Shown: positions 10,981-22,310 of the stretch, one piece after another
Layout of the letters: each line of letters opens with the position of its first letter
Position numbering within the stretch: the stretch's first letter is position 1
The notes under the pieces: generated by a model
The model's input: only the letters and a program-made list of their open reading frames with translations
Databases searched by the model: none
What the model was told of the DNA's origin: nothing
Translations under genes and position numbers: made by a program
Origin: Carettochelys insculpta
Taxonomy: Eukaryota; Chordata; Testudines; Carettochelyidae
Length of the DNA: 64,000 bases
Assembly: GCF_033958435.1 (NCBI RefSeq)
Contig: NC_134138.1
Location: forward strand, 208,825,298-208,889,297
Reading direction: 5' to 3'

Positions 10981-11590
10981 GATCTTTGGTATAATTTGGT
11001 ATATCTTCGGTATAATTCACTAACAGATTAAATCCTTCATAGCTGGAAATAAACCTGCTTTAAAATTAGTGGTCTTACAGGGTTTATAGCAGCTGAGATT
11101 CTGGCCTGCTAAGTTTTAAAATTCTTCTGACAGAGCTGGAGATGGTTTTCCTATATGGACAAATTAAGCCTAATAACACTAAACTTCCATCACTACTCTG
11201 GTTGCCATAGCATCGCTAGGTTTAAGCCATTAGGACAGCTTGGAAGTTGAAAAGTATTCTACTGATAATCAGTTGAAGGCAGCACCATTTTTCTTTGATT
11301 TTCTTATCAACTCTCCATTTTATATGTATTAAAATACTGAAAATGGAAGATTACCAATTTGTTGAGAGGTATCTACATCAGAATTCTTATATGTAGTATT
11401 TGTGAACTAACCCTAGTGCTGAGAACTCTTGGATTATCAGTTTATCACTTGAAGATCTTCTATAGCACCTTTGAGATGAATTTAAGCTCACAGAAAATTG
11501 ACAATTCATCTAAAGAGATGAGTGGGGCTGCTGAAGTTTTAAAGGTTTAAATCTATTGCTTTTGACAATCTTCATTAATATGTTTTTACT
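10981..11590. other. AT-rich spacer between the two long-TIR copies
   Basis: No feature recognised. It separates two same-orientation copies of one repeat family by about 0.6 kb. Confidence 0.4.
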
Positions 11591-11591
11591 A

Positions 11592-13225
11592 GGACTGTCA
11601 AGTGATTAAAATTAATCATGATTAATCATGCAATTATAAGAATGTGATTAATCTCACAATTAATCTTACCGTTAACAACAGGATATCATTTATTTTAATA
11701 TTTTTGGTATTTTCTACACTTTCAAATATATTGATTTCAATTATTACAGAGACTAAAAAAGTATAATGCTTAGTTTATTTTTATTTTGATTACAAATATT
11801 TGCATTTTAAAAACCAAAATAAATAGTATTTTTCAATAAACCTAATGTAGACAAGTATCTTTAGCATGAAAGTTGAACTTACAAGTGTAGAGTTATGTAC
11901 AAAAATAACTGCATTCAAAAATAAAACCATGTAAAACTCAAGACCCTACAAGTCTATTCAGTCCTATTTCTTGTTTTGCCAGTCTCTCAAACAGTTTGGT
12001 TAGTATTTGCAGGAGAAAATGCTGGCTACTTTTTATTTACAGTCTCACCTGAAAGTAAGATCAGAAATTTGCATGTACTGTTGTGGCCAGGATCACAACA
12101 TATTTATGTGCCAGAGGCATTAAATATCCACATCTCCGTTTATGCTTCAGCCACCATTTCAGAGGACACATGTCCATACTAATGATGGGTTCTGCTTGCT
12201 AGGAATCCAAAACAGAGTGGATGTGTGTTCATTTTTATCATCTGAATCAGATGCTACCAGATTAATGTTGATTTCTTTTTGGTGGTTCAGGTTCTGTAAT
12301 TTCCACATTTGGGGTGTTTCTTATTTAAGACTTCTGAAAGCATGTGCCTTAGTTCATCTGTCTCAGATTTTGGATGGCTCTCAAGATTCTTAAACCTGGG
12401 TTCAAGTGATGCAACTTTATTTAGAAATGTTACATTGGTACCTTATTTCTGTTTTGTCACATCTTCAGTGAAAGTGTTCTTAAAATGAGCAATGTGCTGG
12501 ATCAGCATCCAAGACAGCAATAACATGAAATATGTGGCAGAATGTGGGTAAAATAGAAGAGGAAAGACAGTTCTTCCCCCTCCCCCCCAAGGAATTCAGT
12601 CACAAATCTAATTAATGTATTTTTAATGAATATCCTCAGCATGGAAAGATGGCCACTTTAATGGTGGCCAAAGCATGAAGGGGCCTATAAAAGTTTAGTA
12701 TATGAATATCTGGCATATGAATATCTTTACCTCGGCTACAAAAGTGCCATGTGAACACCTGTTCTCACTTTCAGGTGACACTTTAAATAAGCAGCAGGCA
12801 GTATGGTCTCCTGTAAATGTAAACAAACTTGACTTTGTGATTGACTGTACAAGAAGTAGGACTCAGTGGACTTAAAGGCGCTCAAATTTTACATTGTATT
12901 TTTTTTAAACTTGTGTAACAAAAGTGTATTCATTTATATGTTATGAGATCTCTTTAATGATAAAAAGATTCAACTTCAGTACTTGTATGAGGTGAATTGA
13001 AAATACTATTCTTTTACAATTTTTACAGTGCAAATATTTGTCATAAAAACAATCTAAAGTGAGCTCTCTGCACTTTGTATTCTGTGTTGTAATAAAAATC
13101 AATATTTGCAAATGTAAAAAAGCATCCAAAATATTTAATGAGTGTCTAATGGTATTCTATTAATTTTTAATTCTGAATAGATTTTGAGCTGATTGCATGA
13201 ATTAACTGTGATAAACCATCAGTGC
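11592..13225 (+). repeat. Long-inverted-repeat element, copy 2
   Basis: It begins GGACTGTCAAGTGATTAAAA with TTAATCATGATTAATCATGC, and ends with inverted ATTAACTGTGATAAACCATC. It is colinear with copy 1: GAAAGTTGAACTTACAAGTG, CAAAAATAAAACCATG, TTTGGTGGTTCAGGTTCTG, AAGTGTTCTTAAAATGAGCA and TGCCATGTGAACACCTGTTC appear in the same order. At about 1.63 kb it is close to what copy 1 would be without its insertion. It has no coding capacity. Confidence 0.7.
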
Positions 13226-13682
13226 AGGTTATTACAAATACTGTGTAACTGGAGTTGTAACCATTTTATTATTTTCTGGTGTTAAATTGATCTTGTTTGA
13301 AATTGTTTAAAACGACAGATTTCTCATTTGCCCCGTAGGTACTTTTAAATGTATAAAATAGTACCTTTCTTACACAGTGACTTCCTGACCCAAAGTTCCT
13401 AAACGTGTCACAGATTTAATAAAATGGTATGAAAACACAAGAATCACTTCACTTGCTATGTAACACTCTAACTTTAGAGATGAAACAGAGTACTTGTGTT
13501 AACAGTGCTGGCAATATTACATACAATTCAGAGGGATTCTGTGAGCCAAGAAGTAGGCAATGACCTGATCCAGTTCCTCTTCCCAAGTCTAAAATTAAAT
13601 TGTAGTGGGATCTTGGGCAAGATACGTTACCCCTCTGAGCCTCTGTTTATTTTCCCACTCTTTGTCTCTTTTCTTTGTTTAG
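13226..13682. other. AT-rich DNA, nothing recognised
   Basis: A short clinical-sounding phrase of generic repeat type (GATCCAGTTCCTCTTCCCAA near 13567) may be an old repeat remnant, but I cannot support a family. Confidence 0.3.
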
Positions 13683-13690
13683 GTTATAAA

Positions 13691-14537
13691 CAAGGGGTGG
13701 GCAATAGTTTTTGAAGGGGGAGCCACTCTGAGAATTTGGAAGGTGGTCAAGGGCTGTACTCTTTCATATTAACAGAGGAGGTGTGGAGCCGGGGAAGGGG
13801 GTTGAGTGCAGAAGAAAGCTTGAGGTTGGGGATTGAAGAGTAGGGGGAGTGGCCAGGGAGGGAGTTTGGGTGCAGGAGGCAGTTGTGACCTGTGGCAGGG
13901 GACTGGGGGTGCAGGGGTTTGGGTTTTGACCTAGGGCAAGAAGGGCTTGTGACTTTAGGCAGGGGTACTGGGTCTGGGAGGCAGGCTGTGTGCAGGAGGG
14001 AAGGCAGAGGCTTTGGGGTCTTTGGGGTCTGGGTACAGGAGAAGGGGCAGCGGGTTTGGGTTATCTGTGGGGGGGGCAGGAGTGGGCTGGGCAGAAGGTT
14101 AAAGGGAGTGCGGGGGCTGGGGATGCAGAGGCAAGCTGCGGTGAGGAGACTTACTTGGGTGACTCCTGGCCAGCAACCCAGCAAGTTTCTTAGTCAGGGG
14201 CTATATGCTCTCTGAATAGCCATAAGCCTGATGAGGGTGGGAAGGGCTGCTTTTCATACTGCCTGTACTTCAGATAGGAAGCTCCCATTGGCCAGAAACC
14301 AGCCGGTAGGATTATCCTGGGCTCGGGGGCAGCACATGAACCTTCTTCTCTCTCCTTCTAGGTTCACAATTACTGTAAGACAAAAAGGGCCCCACAGCTG
14401 CTTTTCTGAGCAGCATGAGGGGGCAGCGCAGGCAGGGGGCCAGATCCGGCTGCCTAAGGTTCCCAGCTGTGTCCACGGGCCAGATCTGGAGGCTTGGCAG
14501 CCGGATCTGACCTACAAGCCACATTTTACCCAACCTG
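13691..14537. mobile_element. hAT-type non-autonomous element (GGGGTGGGCAA ends)
   Basis: Left end CAAGGGGTGGGCAATAGTTT and right end AAGCCACATTTTACCCAACC are inverted forms of the CAGGGGTGGGCAAA / TTTGCCCACCCCTG hAT termini. The flanks share TTATAAA (13684-13690 and 14538-14544), consistent with a slightly diverged 8-bp duplication. The interior is GC-rich G-run sequence without real coding. Confidence 0.7.
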
Positions 14538-14545
14538 TTATAAAT

Positions 14546-15794
14546 TCTTCAGAGCTGGTGCTGTCTTTTTATGTGTTTAGCATGATAGGGCCTTGTGATT
14601 GACTCTTGTTTAGGTTTTTAGCAGATACATTTCTAAATTTATCTGTGCCCAAGCCATCTAACATCAGCAATGAGGGAAGGATCGAGTTTCTCTGTGGTGT
14701 TAATTACTTTTTCACAAAGCCTAATTAACTTAATCAGGACACCTTCTTGCTCTAAATTGTTAATTTTGATATTTGTTTCACCTTACTTAGTACTCAGTAT
14801 CATTGTATGCAAAACCACCTTCTGGTTGGTTTTCCTTTTTTAAATCTTTGGTGTTGCTTAGGGAATAAAAAGGAACAGTGATCGTGAGTATCTGTAAGGA
14901 TCGTATATTTAGGTGGTTTTCTATGTATCTTTATTGAAGGGTGCCTGAAAGGCATTTCATTAGTGTAACTGCAGGATTTTTAAATTATAGCTGACTGTAC
15001 ACTGGATTGTGGATGAATTTCAATGACAGCTTCTGCCAACCAGATTGATGGGACATTCAAATGGTGGCTTTTCATCTGATGTCTTATTCTAATCAAGTTT
15101 TGGGAGCATGAAGGAAATCTTTGAAAGGAAAGATGGTATGACTGCAATTGTCAACGTCTACATTTGTGGCCCTTATAGTGTGTATGTAAGATAATAGATT
15201 TTTTTATGGCTTACAAAGATATGGATCTCAGGATGCAAGCATTTAGAAGAATTTGATAGAGACAACTAGAGAGAAATTGCTTGATAAGTTTGCAATGCTC
15301 TTAATATGTTTGTAATGTTCTTGATGAATCACTGTTGTTTGGGTTGTTATCCAGAAGAAAAAAATAATACAGCTTGCTCATAATAGCTAATGTGAGGCAC
15401 CAAATGGCTTTGTCATATCTGCCAGACAGAAGTGAAGGATGAAAAAGTGTCTGTGTTACTTTTTAAATCTCAAGTAATCAAAATAATAACCATCTTATTC
15501 TAGCTAAAAGTGACTGGAGTGCGTTTCCTTAGTAGGAATCTATGGCATGGTGTTGAAACCAAGAGCTTGACTGGTAGCACTTCACACCATTCTGGAGATG
15601 CAGTTAGGTTTTTGTAAAGGGCATTGTGCAGCAGGTCATGTCTTTGCCTTCTCTCAAGATTCTTGTACAGCCAATCATTTGCTTTGGTCCTTATATTTAG
15701 AGTCACTAACTATTGGCTGTGCCAAGTTAGCTGCTGTGAAGGGTATTATCACACTACAGTGTTTCAAAGGACTGCTGTATGTAAGACTTGAGTG
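14546..15794. other. AT-rich stretch, nothing recognised
   Basis: No coding or repeat signature that I can support in about 1.2 kb. Confidence 0.35.
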
Positions 15795-15965
15795 GTAATT
15801 GTTGCACTCAGCCCTGGTGAGACCTCAGCTGAAGTATTGTGCCCAGTTTCGGGTACCGCACTGTAAGACAGACATGGATAAATTGGATAGGGCTGTAAAG
15901 GAGAGCAACAAAAATGAGCAGAGAACCTGCTCTGTAAGGAAAGGGTGAAAAATCCAGGACACCTT

Positions 15966-16654
15966 GGCTACGTCTACACTAGCACACTACATCGAAGTAG
16001 CCTATTTCGATGTAAGAACATCGAAATAGGCTACTTCGACGCGTATCATCTACATGTCCTCCAGGGCTGGTGCCATCAACGTTCAATGTTGAAGTAGCGA
16101 CGGAGAACATCGAAAGGAGCCTCCCCAGAAGGAAATGCGGAGCATCCACACACAAGCACTCCACGTCGAAATAAGGGGCCAGCAAAGCCCCAAGCCGCTC
16201 CCTTAAATGGCCCCTCCCAGACACACTCAGCCTGCACAGCACGATATTCACAGAGCTGACAACCAGTTGCAGACCCCGTGCACGCAGCATGGACCCCCCG
16301 CTGCAGCAGCAGCAGCAGCCAGAAGCCCTGGGCTAAGGGCTGCTGCACGTGGTAACCATAGAGCCCCACAGAGGCTAGACAGAGCGTCTCTCAACCCCTC
16401 AGCTGATGGCCACCATGGAGGACCCCGCTATTTCGACGTAGCAGGACGTGGATCGTCTACACATGCCCTACTTCGACGTTGAAAGTTGAAGTAGGGCGCT
16501 ATTCCCACCTTTGGATAGGAATAGTGATTTCGACGTCTCGCCGCCTAACATCGATTTCAACTTCGAAATAGCTCATGGCACATGTAGACGTGACGTGTAC
16601 TATTTCAACATTGTGCCAGCTACTTCGAAGTAGCTGGCTAGTGTAGATGCACCC
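15966..16654. mobile_element. Harbinger-derived non-autonomous element with transposase leader
   Basis: Ends are GGCTACGTCTACAC and, inverted, GGGTGCATCTACAC. CTT flanks both sides (15963-15965, 16655-16657). Subterminal ATTTCGATG / CATCGAAAT and CTACTTCGAAGTAG motifs are inverted. The interior keeps a fragment of an autonomous parent: an ATG at 16289 starts MDPPLQQQQQPEALG, with a short CAG run, and then stops. This is the same start context as the transposase in the 6190-8195 element. Confidence 0.8.
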
Positions 16655-16657
16655 CTT

Positions 16658-17089
16658 GGGTACATCTACCCAGGCAGCCTCTGTCGACAGAAGTCACTGT
16701 CAACAGAGAAACTTCTGCAATATTTCTGTCGACAGATTTGCATGTACACATAAAAGCAGATCAAACAGCAATCTGCTCTGTTGACAGAGAGCAGCCACAT
16801 TGCCCTTACTTCTCTTGACAGAACAGCTGACTTGAAGCTCTGCAAGCAGGGCTGTCTGGGGAACCAAAAGCCCTCTCTGACGACAGAACTGTCTACACAG
16901 GCAGTCTATTGACAAAACACTGTCAATAGAGGTGCTATTCCTGATGGGGAACAGGAATAATGCTGCTGACTGAACATCTGAGTTTTGTCGACAAACTTTC
17001 AACAGAGCACTTGAGCCGTGTAGACGCTCAGTGAGTTTTGTCCACAAAAGGCTATTATGTCGACAGAAGCTGCCCATGTAGACGTGACC
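16658..17089. mobile_element. MITE of the GTCGACAGA family
   Basis: Ends are GGGTACATCTAC and, inverted, GGTCACGTCTAC. Subterminal TCTGTCGACAGAA repeats occur on both sides. The left flank CTT (16655-16657) is the same trinucleotide that closes the previous element, and the right flank is CTT (17090-17092). The element is about 430 bp and non-coding. Confidence 0.8.
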
Positions 17090-17405
17090 CTTGATTCTTA
17101 AAAAAAAAAAATACAGAGGGAGGAACCTAACAAGAGCCTTCACGTATTTTAAGGACTGTTTATAAAGAGAACGGTAATCAATAGTTTTCCATTGCAGCTG
17201 AAGAGAGGGACAGTATGTAATGGACTTAATCTGTAGCAAGGGAGATTTAGATTGGCTGTTTGAAAAAAATGTCTATAAGAATGGTTGAGTATGGGGATAG
17301 GTTATGAAGGGATCAATAGAGGTTAAGTACAGGCTTAACAAACACCTATCAGGGATGAACTAGGTACTCTTGATCCTGTCTGAGCAGGTTTAAGGGAGTA
17401 CATTA

Positions 17406-17955
17406 CTTGCATCTGCAACAGATAAAGTGTTGGGCTCAGCAGTTATATTTAGACCTGAAGAACCTAGCACCTCTTGCAATCTCCAATTTTTTAAAGAAAT
17501 CCAGCATCGACACTGTTTTATTGATAACTCATATAGCTGTTGACAATCTTTGAGGGGCTGCTTTCTCAGAAGAGTCACCACAAACTATCTGCAAGTGACA
17601 GACACTCCATGCCGTGGGAGTTAGTAATAATTGGTTGGCAAAGTTTGCAGAGGTGAAACACTACCAATGCAAGTGAAACAGATCTTTTTCTGAGTTCTGA
17701 ATATACAACATTGTCTGATGAAAATTCCAAAAGCCAAAAAATGTAAAGCAGTGAGAATTCCCTTCGAGTTAAGAGGAGCCATTTTAAATGAGCTTAGACA
17801 AATTCACATGGAGTGCATTGTTAAGAAAGAGTGTAGATACAGATTTGAAAACAGATTTGAAAGAGAGCAAAACCTTGTTTCAATTAACTAACATTTTAAG
17901 GAAGAACCATAGCAAAATGTCACACAATCAAGTTTCACAGCTATAACCATTGATG
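17406..17955. other. AT-rich stretch, nothing recognised
   Basis: No gene or repeat supported. Confidence 0.3.
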
Positions 17956-17957
17956 TG

Positions 17958-18375
17958 TTCAGGGCCGGTCCTAGCCAACTGGCCAGGCAAATTTCATCAG
18001 CCCCTTGATAATGGTGCCCCCCATAATAACACCAAGCCCAGTGCTCTGCCCCCACCCCATACCCAGCAGCTGACCCAATCCTGAAGTGCACAGTATGGTG
18101 GCAGCTGCCCAGGAGCAGAGCCCCCATCCTGGAGCATGTGCAGTGTAGCAGGGGTTGACCTAGAGTGGAGCGCCCACCTTGGAGCATGGGCAGTGTGGGG
18201 GGTGAGGGGGGCGGGGGAAACCCGAGAGCAGAGTGCCCACTTGGGAGTGTGCAGTGCAGGGGAAAGCTTGCTGTCAAGATAGCAGCTGAGTCCGAGCCCG
18301 ACATGCTGGACTGCCTTTTTGGTGGCCCTGGAAAGTGGCAGCCCCAGGTGACTGTCCAGCTCTCCAGCCCCTAAG
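17958..18375. repeat. GC-rich interspersed repeat beginning CAGGGCCGGTCC
   Basis: It starts CAGGGCCGGTCCTAGCCAAC, typical of the CAGGGCCGGCYCTAG hAT-like repeats of reptiles and birds. The middle carries repeated GGAGCATG(G/T)GCAGTGT phrases, and the end has CCTGGAAAGTGGCAGCCCCA. The right inverted end is degraded and I could not read a duplication. Confidence 0.5.
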
Positions 18376-18820
18376 ACTGGCTCAGGATATATTTCTTTCT
18401 TTTAGTCTTGGTTCTTCCGCTTTGTTTGAATGTGTTGCATGCTCATTACATTAAAATTTAGCACATGGAATGCAACCAGAATAGTCAGATAAATCCTAAC
18501 ACTTCACTGCCAATATAAATAAGAACACAGAAATGGACCACATTTTATCATTGGGATGCTAGTATGACGTCTTGGATGGAAAGGTTTTTTCTAGTCAAAA
18601 AAAAAGAAAATTCATGGTTTCCTTCTCTTATTGCTTTATGAAACCCCCCTGAATTTGGGAGTAGTAGCATGAAATTGGAATAAAGTATCAATCATCATCT
18701 ACTCCAGGGTTATCATTTACAAAATAATTATGGAGACACGCATCTGTGTCCTTGATTACCTTATTTCAGAAAAAGGTATAGTTCCATCTGTTTTAAACTG
18801 CCCTGTAATTTTACATTGTA
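18376..18820. other. AT-rich stretch, nothing recognised
   Basis: An A-rich tract near 18598. No feature supported. Confidence 0.3.
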
Positions 18821-18821
18821 A

Positions 18822-19312
18822 CAGAGAGGTAGCTGTGTTAGGCTGTACTGCAACAAAACAAAACAGCAGAAATGTAGCACTTTAAAAACTAATAAAATGA
18901 TTTATTCAGTGATGACCTGAGATTTTGTGCCTTAGAACAAAGACACTTTAAAAACAGATTACATAGGTAATGTTCTGAACTGGAATTTATATTCAAATTC
19001 AACATTAACACTTGGGATGAACAGAGACACAAATTACCTCACACATTCCAAGGGCTGCTTCCCTTCGTTTGATGCTTGTAATTATTTCAGGCAGGACACT
19101 TAACACCCCCACCCCACAGCCCCCTCCTTCAGTCCTATGTACTTCACTTGTCAGTTTTTATTGTAATTGTTTTTGGACCGTTGTACTTATAAACGTCAGT
19201 CTGTGTTGGAAATGAGATTGGTCTGATGAAGTGGATCTGTCCCATGCAAGCTCATTACCAAATAAATCATTTTGCTCATCTTTAAAGTGCTACATTGATG
19301 GTGGTTTTTCTT
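18822..19312. mobile_element. PLE tail pair in inverted orientation
   Basis: 18822-18905 is the PLE 3' tail read backwards (AACAGAGAGGTAGCTGTGTT, GCACTTTAAAAACTAATAAA). About 18980-19312 is a forward copy of the same family (TTCAAATTCAACATTAACAC, CCTTCAGTCCTATGTACTTC, GATGAAGTGGATCTGTCCCA, TTTGCTCATCTTTAAAGTGC). The same two blocks face each other at 50968-51708. Coding sequence is not kept. Confidence 0.7.
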
Positions 19313-19729
19313 CTATGATTTTAGATGTTTACCATAAGTATTGCAGTTTTGCCATCTAATTGTTTATAGCATCCATATGTACAGCATCAAAACAGTTTAT
19401 GGAAGGTGACATAAATTACATTTTATTTTTCAGTTTTTAAAACTTTTATGACTTTTTTCTAGAGTGACTATTTCTAGGAAGAAAGAAATTTCTACATTTG
19501 TTTTTGTTTGCCACAAGCAACATACTTAAATTATTTAATATTCCTCCTTTTATTGTTGCATAAAATATTATCAGGCCATAAAAAGCTCTGTATTTAACTG
19601 TAATACCAGAAACAACAATGAAGTTAAATCTGATCTCATAAATTCTTTAAAAACTTATTTTACTTTTAGTTCTAGAATGTCATAGATGTCTATGAAATCA
19701 GGACTGGTGTGGAAAAACTGAATAAGGAA
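19313..19729. other. AT-rich stretch, nothing recognised
   Basis: No feature supported. Confidence 0.3.
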
Positions 19730-20125
19730 AAGTTATTTACTCATTCTTATAACAAAAGAGCTAGGGGTCACCAAATGAAATTAATGGGTATCAGGTTTAA
19801 AACGAACAAAAAAAAGTTTTCTTTCATACACCACATAGGAGGTTGTGAAGACCAAGGCTTTAACCGGGTTCAAAAAAGAACTAAATAAATTCATGGAGGT
19901 AAGGTCCATCAACACATATTAGCCAGGATGGTAGGAATGGTGTTCTTAGCTTCTGTTTGTCAGAGGTCTGAAGTGGATGTCAGGAGAGGGATCACTTTTG
20001 TGACGACTTGTTCTGTTCACTCTCTTTGGGGCATCAGGCATTGGACACTGTCAGAAGATGGGATACTGGGTTAGACTGAACTGTGGTCTCACCCTGTATG
20101 GCTGTTCTTATGTCATTAATAGCTG
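19730..20125 (+). mobile_element. CR1 LINE 3' end (second subfamily)
   Basis: GGGGTCACCAAATGAAATTA, GGGTTCAAAAAAGAACTAAA, TTCATGGAGGTAAGGTCCAT, TATTAGCCAGGATGGTAGGA and GATCACTTTTGTGACGAC follow in order. Then come TTCTGTTCACTCTCTTTGGG, GGACACTGTCAGAAGATGGG and TCACCCTGTATGGCTGTTCT. They match the 3' consensus of a CR1 subfamily different from the copies at 1.6 and 15.8 kb. Confidence 0.8.
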
Positions 20126-20465
20126 AAGATGTGCCTGTGAATGAACACCAAGCTAAGCTTACTGGTGATGGAAACATGCCGGTAAACCATCTAAAATTAT
20201 TCTTGATTTCATTCAAATTTACATAACTGGTCTGAAATAGCAATAGATCAGTGAAATCGGTTTGAAACCAAATGATTTAGCACTTGTTGCTTATATTTAT
20301 GAAAAGTTGAGAGAATTTGTGTTAAAAACCTTCTTAAAATCAGGAAAAAGGCACAAAGGTATGAACCATTCTACTTCTTTGAGATATAGAGGTTTGATTA
20401 CATAACAAATCAGCAAGAAGATACATTTAGACAAATTTGCTCTTGATTCATGCCAATTTACAGAG
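20126..20465. other. AT-rich stretch, nothing recognised
   Basis: No feature supported. Confidence 0.3.
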
Positions 20466-20471
20466 GTATAG

Positions 20472-20660
20472 ATGGCAGAAACTCTGGCTATAGAGCAGTT
20501 GCAGCGGCTCTATGCTGCCAAATTGCAAGTGTTGGTGTCCAAAAACAGGCAGCTGGAAGAAAAGATAAGCATTGCGTCCCAGTGGATAGCAGCTCCATTT
20601 AAATTGGCCCACATTGCAACGCTGCAATGGAAGATCTGGCAAAATTTAAAAGGAGGGCTC
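20472..20660 (+). CDS. Candidate coiled-coil exon or decayed coding piece
   Basis: The frame begins MAETLAIEQLQRLYAAKLQV, continues LVSKNRQLEEKI and stays open. The Leu/Ile spacing in the first 35 residues fits a short coiled coil, and its composition is more protein-like than neighbouring chance frames. A stop lies directly upstream in frame. TTTACAG at 20457-20463 could be a splice acceptor, but no good donor is visible. I do not recognise the protein. It may be an exon, a retrocopy remnant or chance. Confidence 0.2.
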
Positions 20661-20828
20661 ATTTTAAATTTTAATAGCACTTGCCTAAAAAAACAATTAA
20701 AGATATATGTTGCAATGTCATGCACTGAACAATTTGGAAATGGCTTTCAACCTTCACTCTTGGATATACCCTCTTATAGATTTGCATTATGATAAATCTT
20801 TAATTACTTGATCACATTTTGAATAGTA

Positions 20829-20965
20829 ACAGAGAGGAAGCCGTGCTAGTCTATACACTATCAAAACAAAAAGCAGTCAAGTAGCACTTTAAAGACTAGC
20901 AAAATAGTTCAAACTATTTTGCTAGTCTTTAAAGTGCTGCTTGACTACTTTTTGTTTTGATCACA
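20829..20965. mobile_element. PLE tail hairpin
   Basis: 20829-20909 is the tail backwards (GAGGAAGCCGTGCTAGTCTA, GCACTTTAAAGACTAGCAAA). 20912-20963 is the same tail forwards (TTTTGCTAGTCTTTAAAGTG, CTTGACTACTTTTTGTTTTG). The two arms meet at AATAGTTCAAACTATT, giving an almost perfect stem of about 37 bp next to the axis. No other element sequence is kept. Confidence 0.75.
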
Positions 20966-21685
20966 TTCTGTTTTTTTTCCACAGGACTCCTGTCTCATTC
21001 AATGCACAGAATGGACTGTACTCTGATTAAAATTAACCTGTGGTTAAAGCCTAGTTGACTCAAAGGATGATTTTCCAAAAATTGTAGCTGAATTATGAAC
21101 AAGCCATGGAAATCATGGAAAAGTAATAATACACCCTATTATTTATGGTAATAAGGTCAATTATTATGTTTTGTGATATTTCTGCTGTCAGCTGCCCTGA
21201 GCTGAGTGTGAGTGAACCCCACTGTCAAAAGTGTGATGGATGCCTACTATTGTGGGATCTGCAATTGTCACACGACTGTAAATGAAGTAGGGTCTTAGTT
21301 ATCATGTTTGCTTTTCACATTACAGGACTTCCAAAGAAACATGCATATAGTAAACTGAAAAACATGGAATGAGATTTAAAATTCCAGGTATGATCATTAC
21401 ATCAGAGAACTGAAGTACAGTTACTACTCTAACTTTTAACTCCTAGCATAATTCTCAGAGTGTTTTGTTGCATTTGACGGCATCAAAAGACACTTGAGTA
21501 TGAATCATTGATGCAGTTCATTGGATTAGCTTCTGAAGAGCTATTATATTTCATGGTATCAGTTTGCAGCACAGAAATATTAAGTGGCTCCTTGGTGCAG
21601 TGACTTTGCAGCGATTATGATATTTTATGTCAACAGAGCTATTTTGATGTTAATATGGATGTGATTCAGACTTTGCATGTTACAG
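20966..21685. other. AT-rich stretch, nothing recognised
   Basis: No feature supported. Confidence 0.3.
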
Positions 21686-21689
21686 AACT

Positions 21690-22310
21690 AGAGAGATAAG
21701 GTGAATGTGATAATATCTTTTATTAGACCAACTTACACTGAGAGAGAAAAAAATGCTTTAGAGTTTGCACAGAGCTGCTCTTCAGGTCTGGAAAACATAC
21801 TGAGTGTATCAGATCTGACTACAAGGTGGAACTGATTGTCTACCAGAATTAGTTAACGCATATTTCAAGGGATCACTCAAGGTAAATGCCGTCGGGGGAT
21901 AGGCAGCAGGGTGGGGTTGTTAGTGGGTTATGGATTGTTGTAATAAATCATAAACCCAGGAAGTCTATTCAATCCAGAATTTTCTAGATGAGTCTAGTAG
22001 AGTTATAAATTTAACTTCCCAGACTCATCTTTTAAAAGCTTTGTGCAGGTTTCTTTTGAGGATGAGGACCGTCAGGTCAGATATAGAGTAATTACTTTCT
22101 GAAAAGTAGTCATGCATTTTTTTGTCTTTTATTATTTTCCTGGTTGAGTTTATCTGAGAGTGTAGTGATTGTTTGGTTTCATCCCCGTAGTTGTTAGTGA
22201 GGCATTTACTGAAGTGAATGAGGAGCACCGCATAGTGATAGGCATGTGTAGGACCCAACAGAAGTTGGTCCAGTAAAAGGTTTTACCTCACCATCTTTAT
22301 TCTCTAATAT
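21690..22310 (-). mobile_element. Penelope-like element, second family, with inverted 5' tail
   Basis: On the minus strand a coding remnant (22258-22025) precedes a tail ending near 21690. In plus orientation the tail reads GATAATATCTTTTATTAGAC, CAACTTACACTGAGAGAG, GCACAGAGCTGCTCTTCAGG. At the other end (22262-22305) a short piece of the same tail lies inverted (GTTGGTCCAGTAAAAGGTTT, TACCTCACC). This head-to-tail-inverted layout is seen at the other PLE loci in the window. Confidence 0.65.
22025..22258 (-). pseudogene. PLE C-terminal coding remnant
   Basis: The 77-codon frame reads LLIHFSKCLTNNYGDETKQS, DYFSESNYSISDLTVLILKR and NLHKAFKR. The part SDLTVLILKRNLHKAFKR aligns with NDLKVCVLQKRNYRSVLERE of the GIY-YIG protein at 4758-5237. 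Past the stop, shifted sequence still resembles the (K)FITLLDSS...LN-R...SHY end. This links the TTTTATTGGACCAACTT tail family to PLEs. It is not functional. Confidence 0.55.

Larger units (their letters stand above)
15795..17405 (+). mobile_element. CR1 LINE 3' region interrupted by two MITEs
   Basis: Left piece (15795-15965): CCCTGGTGAGACCTCAGCTG, AGTATTGTGCCCAGTTTCGG, GACATGGATAAATTGGATAG and GAGAGCAACAAAAATGAGCA follow the CR1 3' consensus. Right piece (17093-17405): AAGGGAGATTTAGATTGGCT, AGTACAGGCTTAACAAACAC and CTATCAGGGATGAACTAGGT continue the same consensus. The gap is filled by the elements at 15966-16654 and 16658-17089. Confidence 0.8.
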
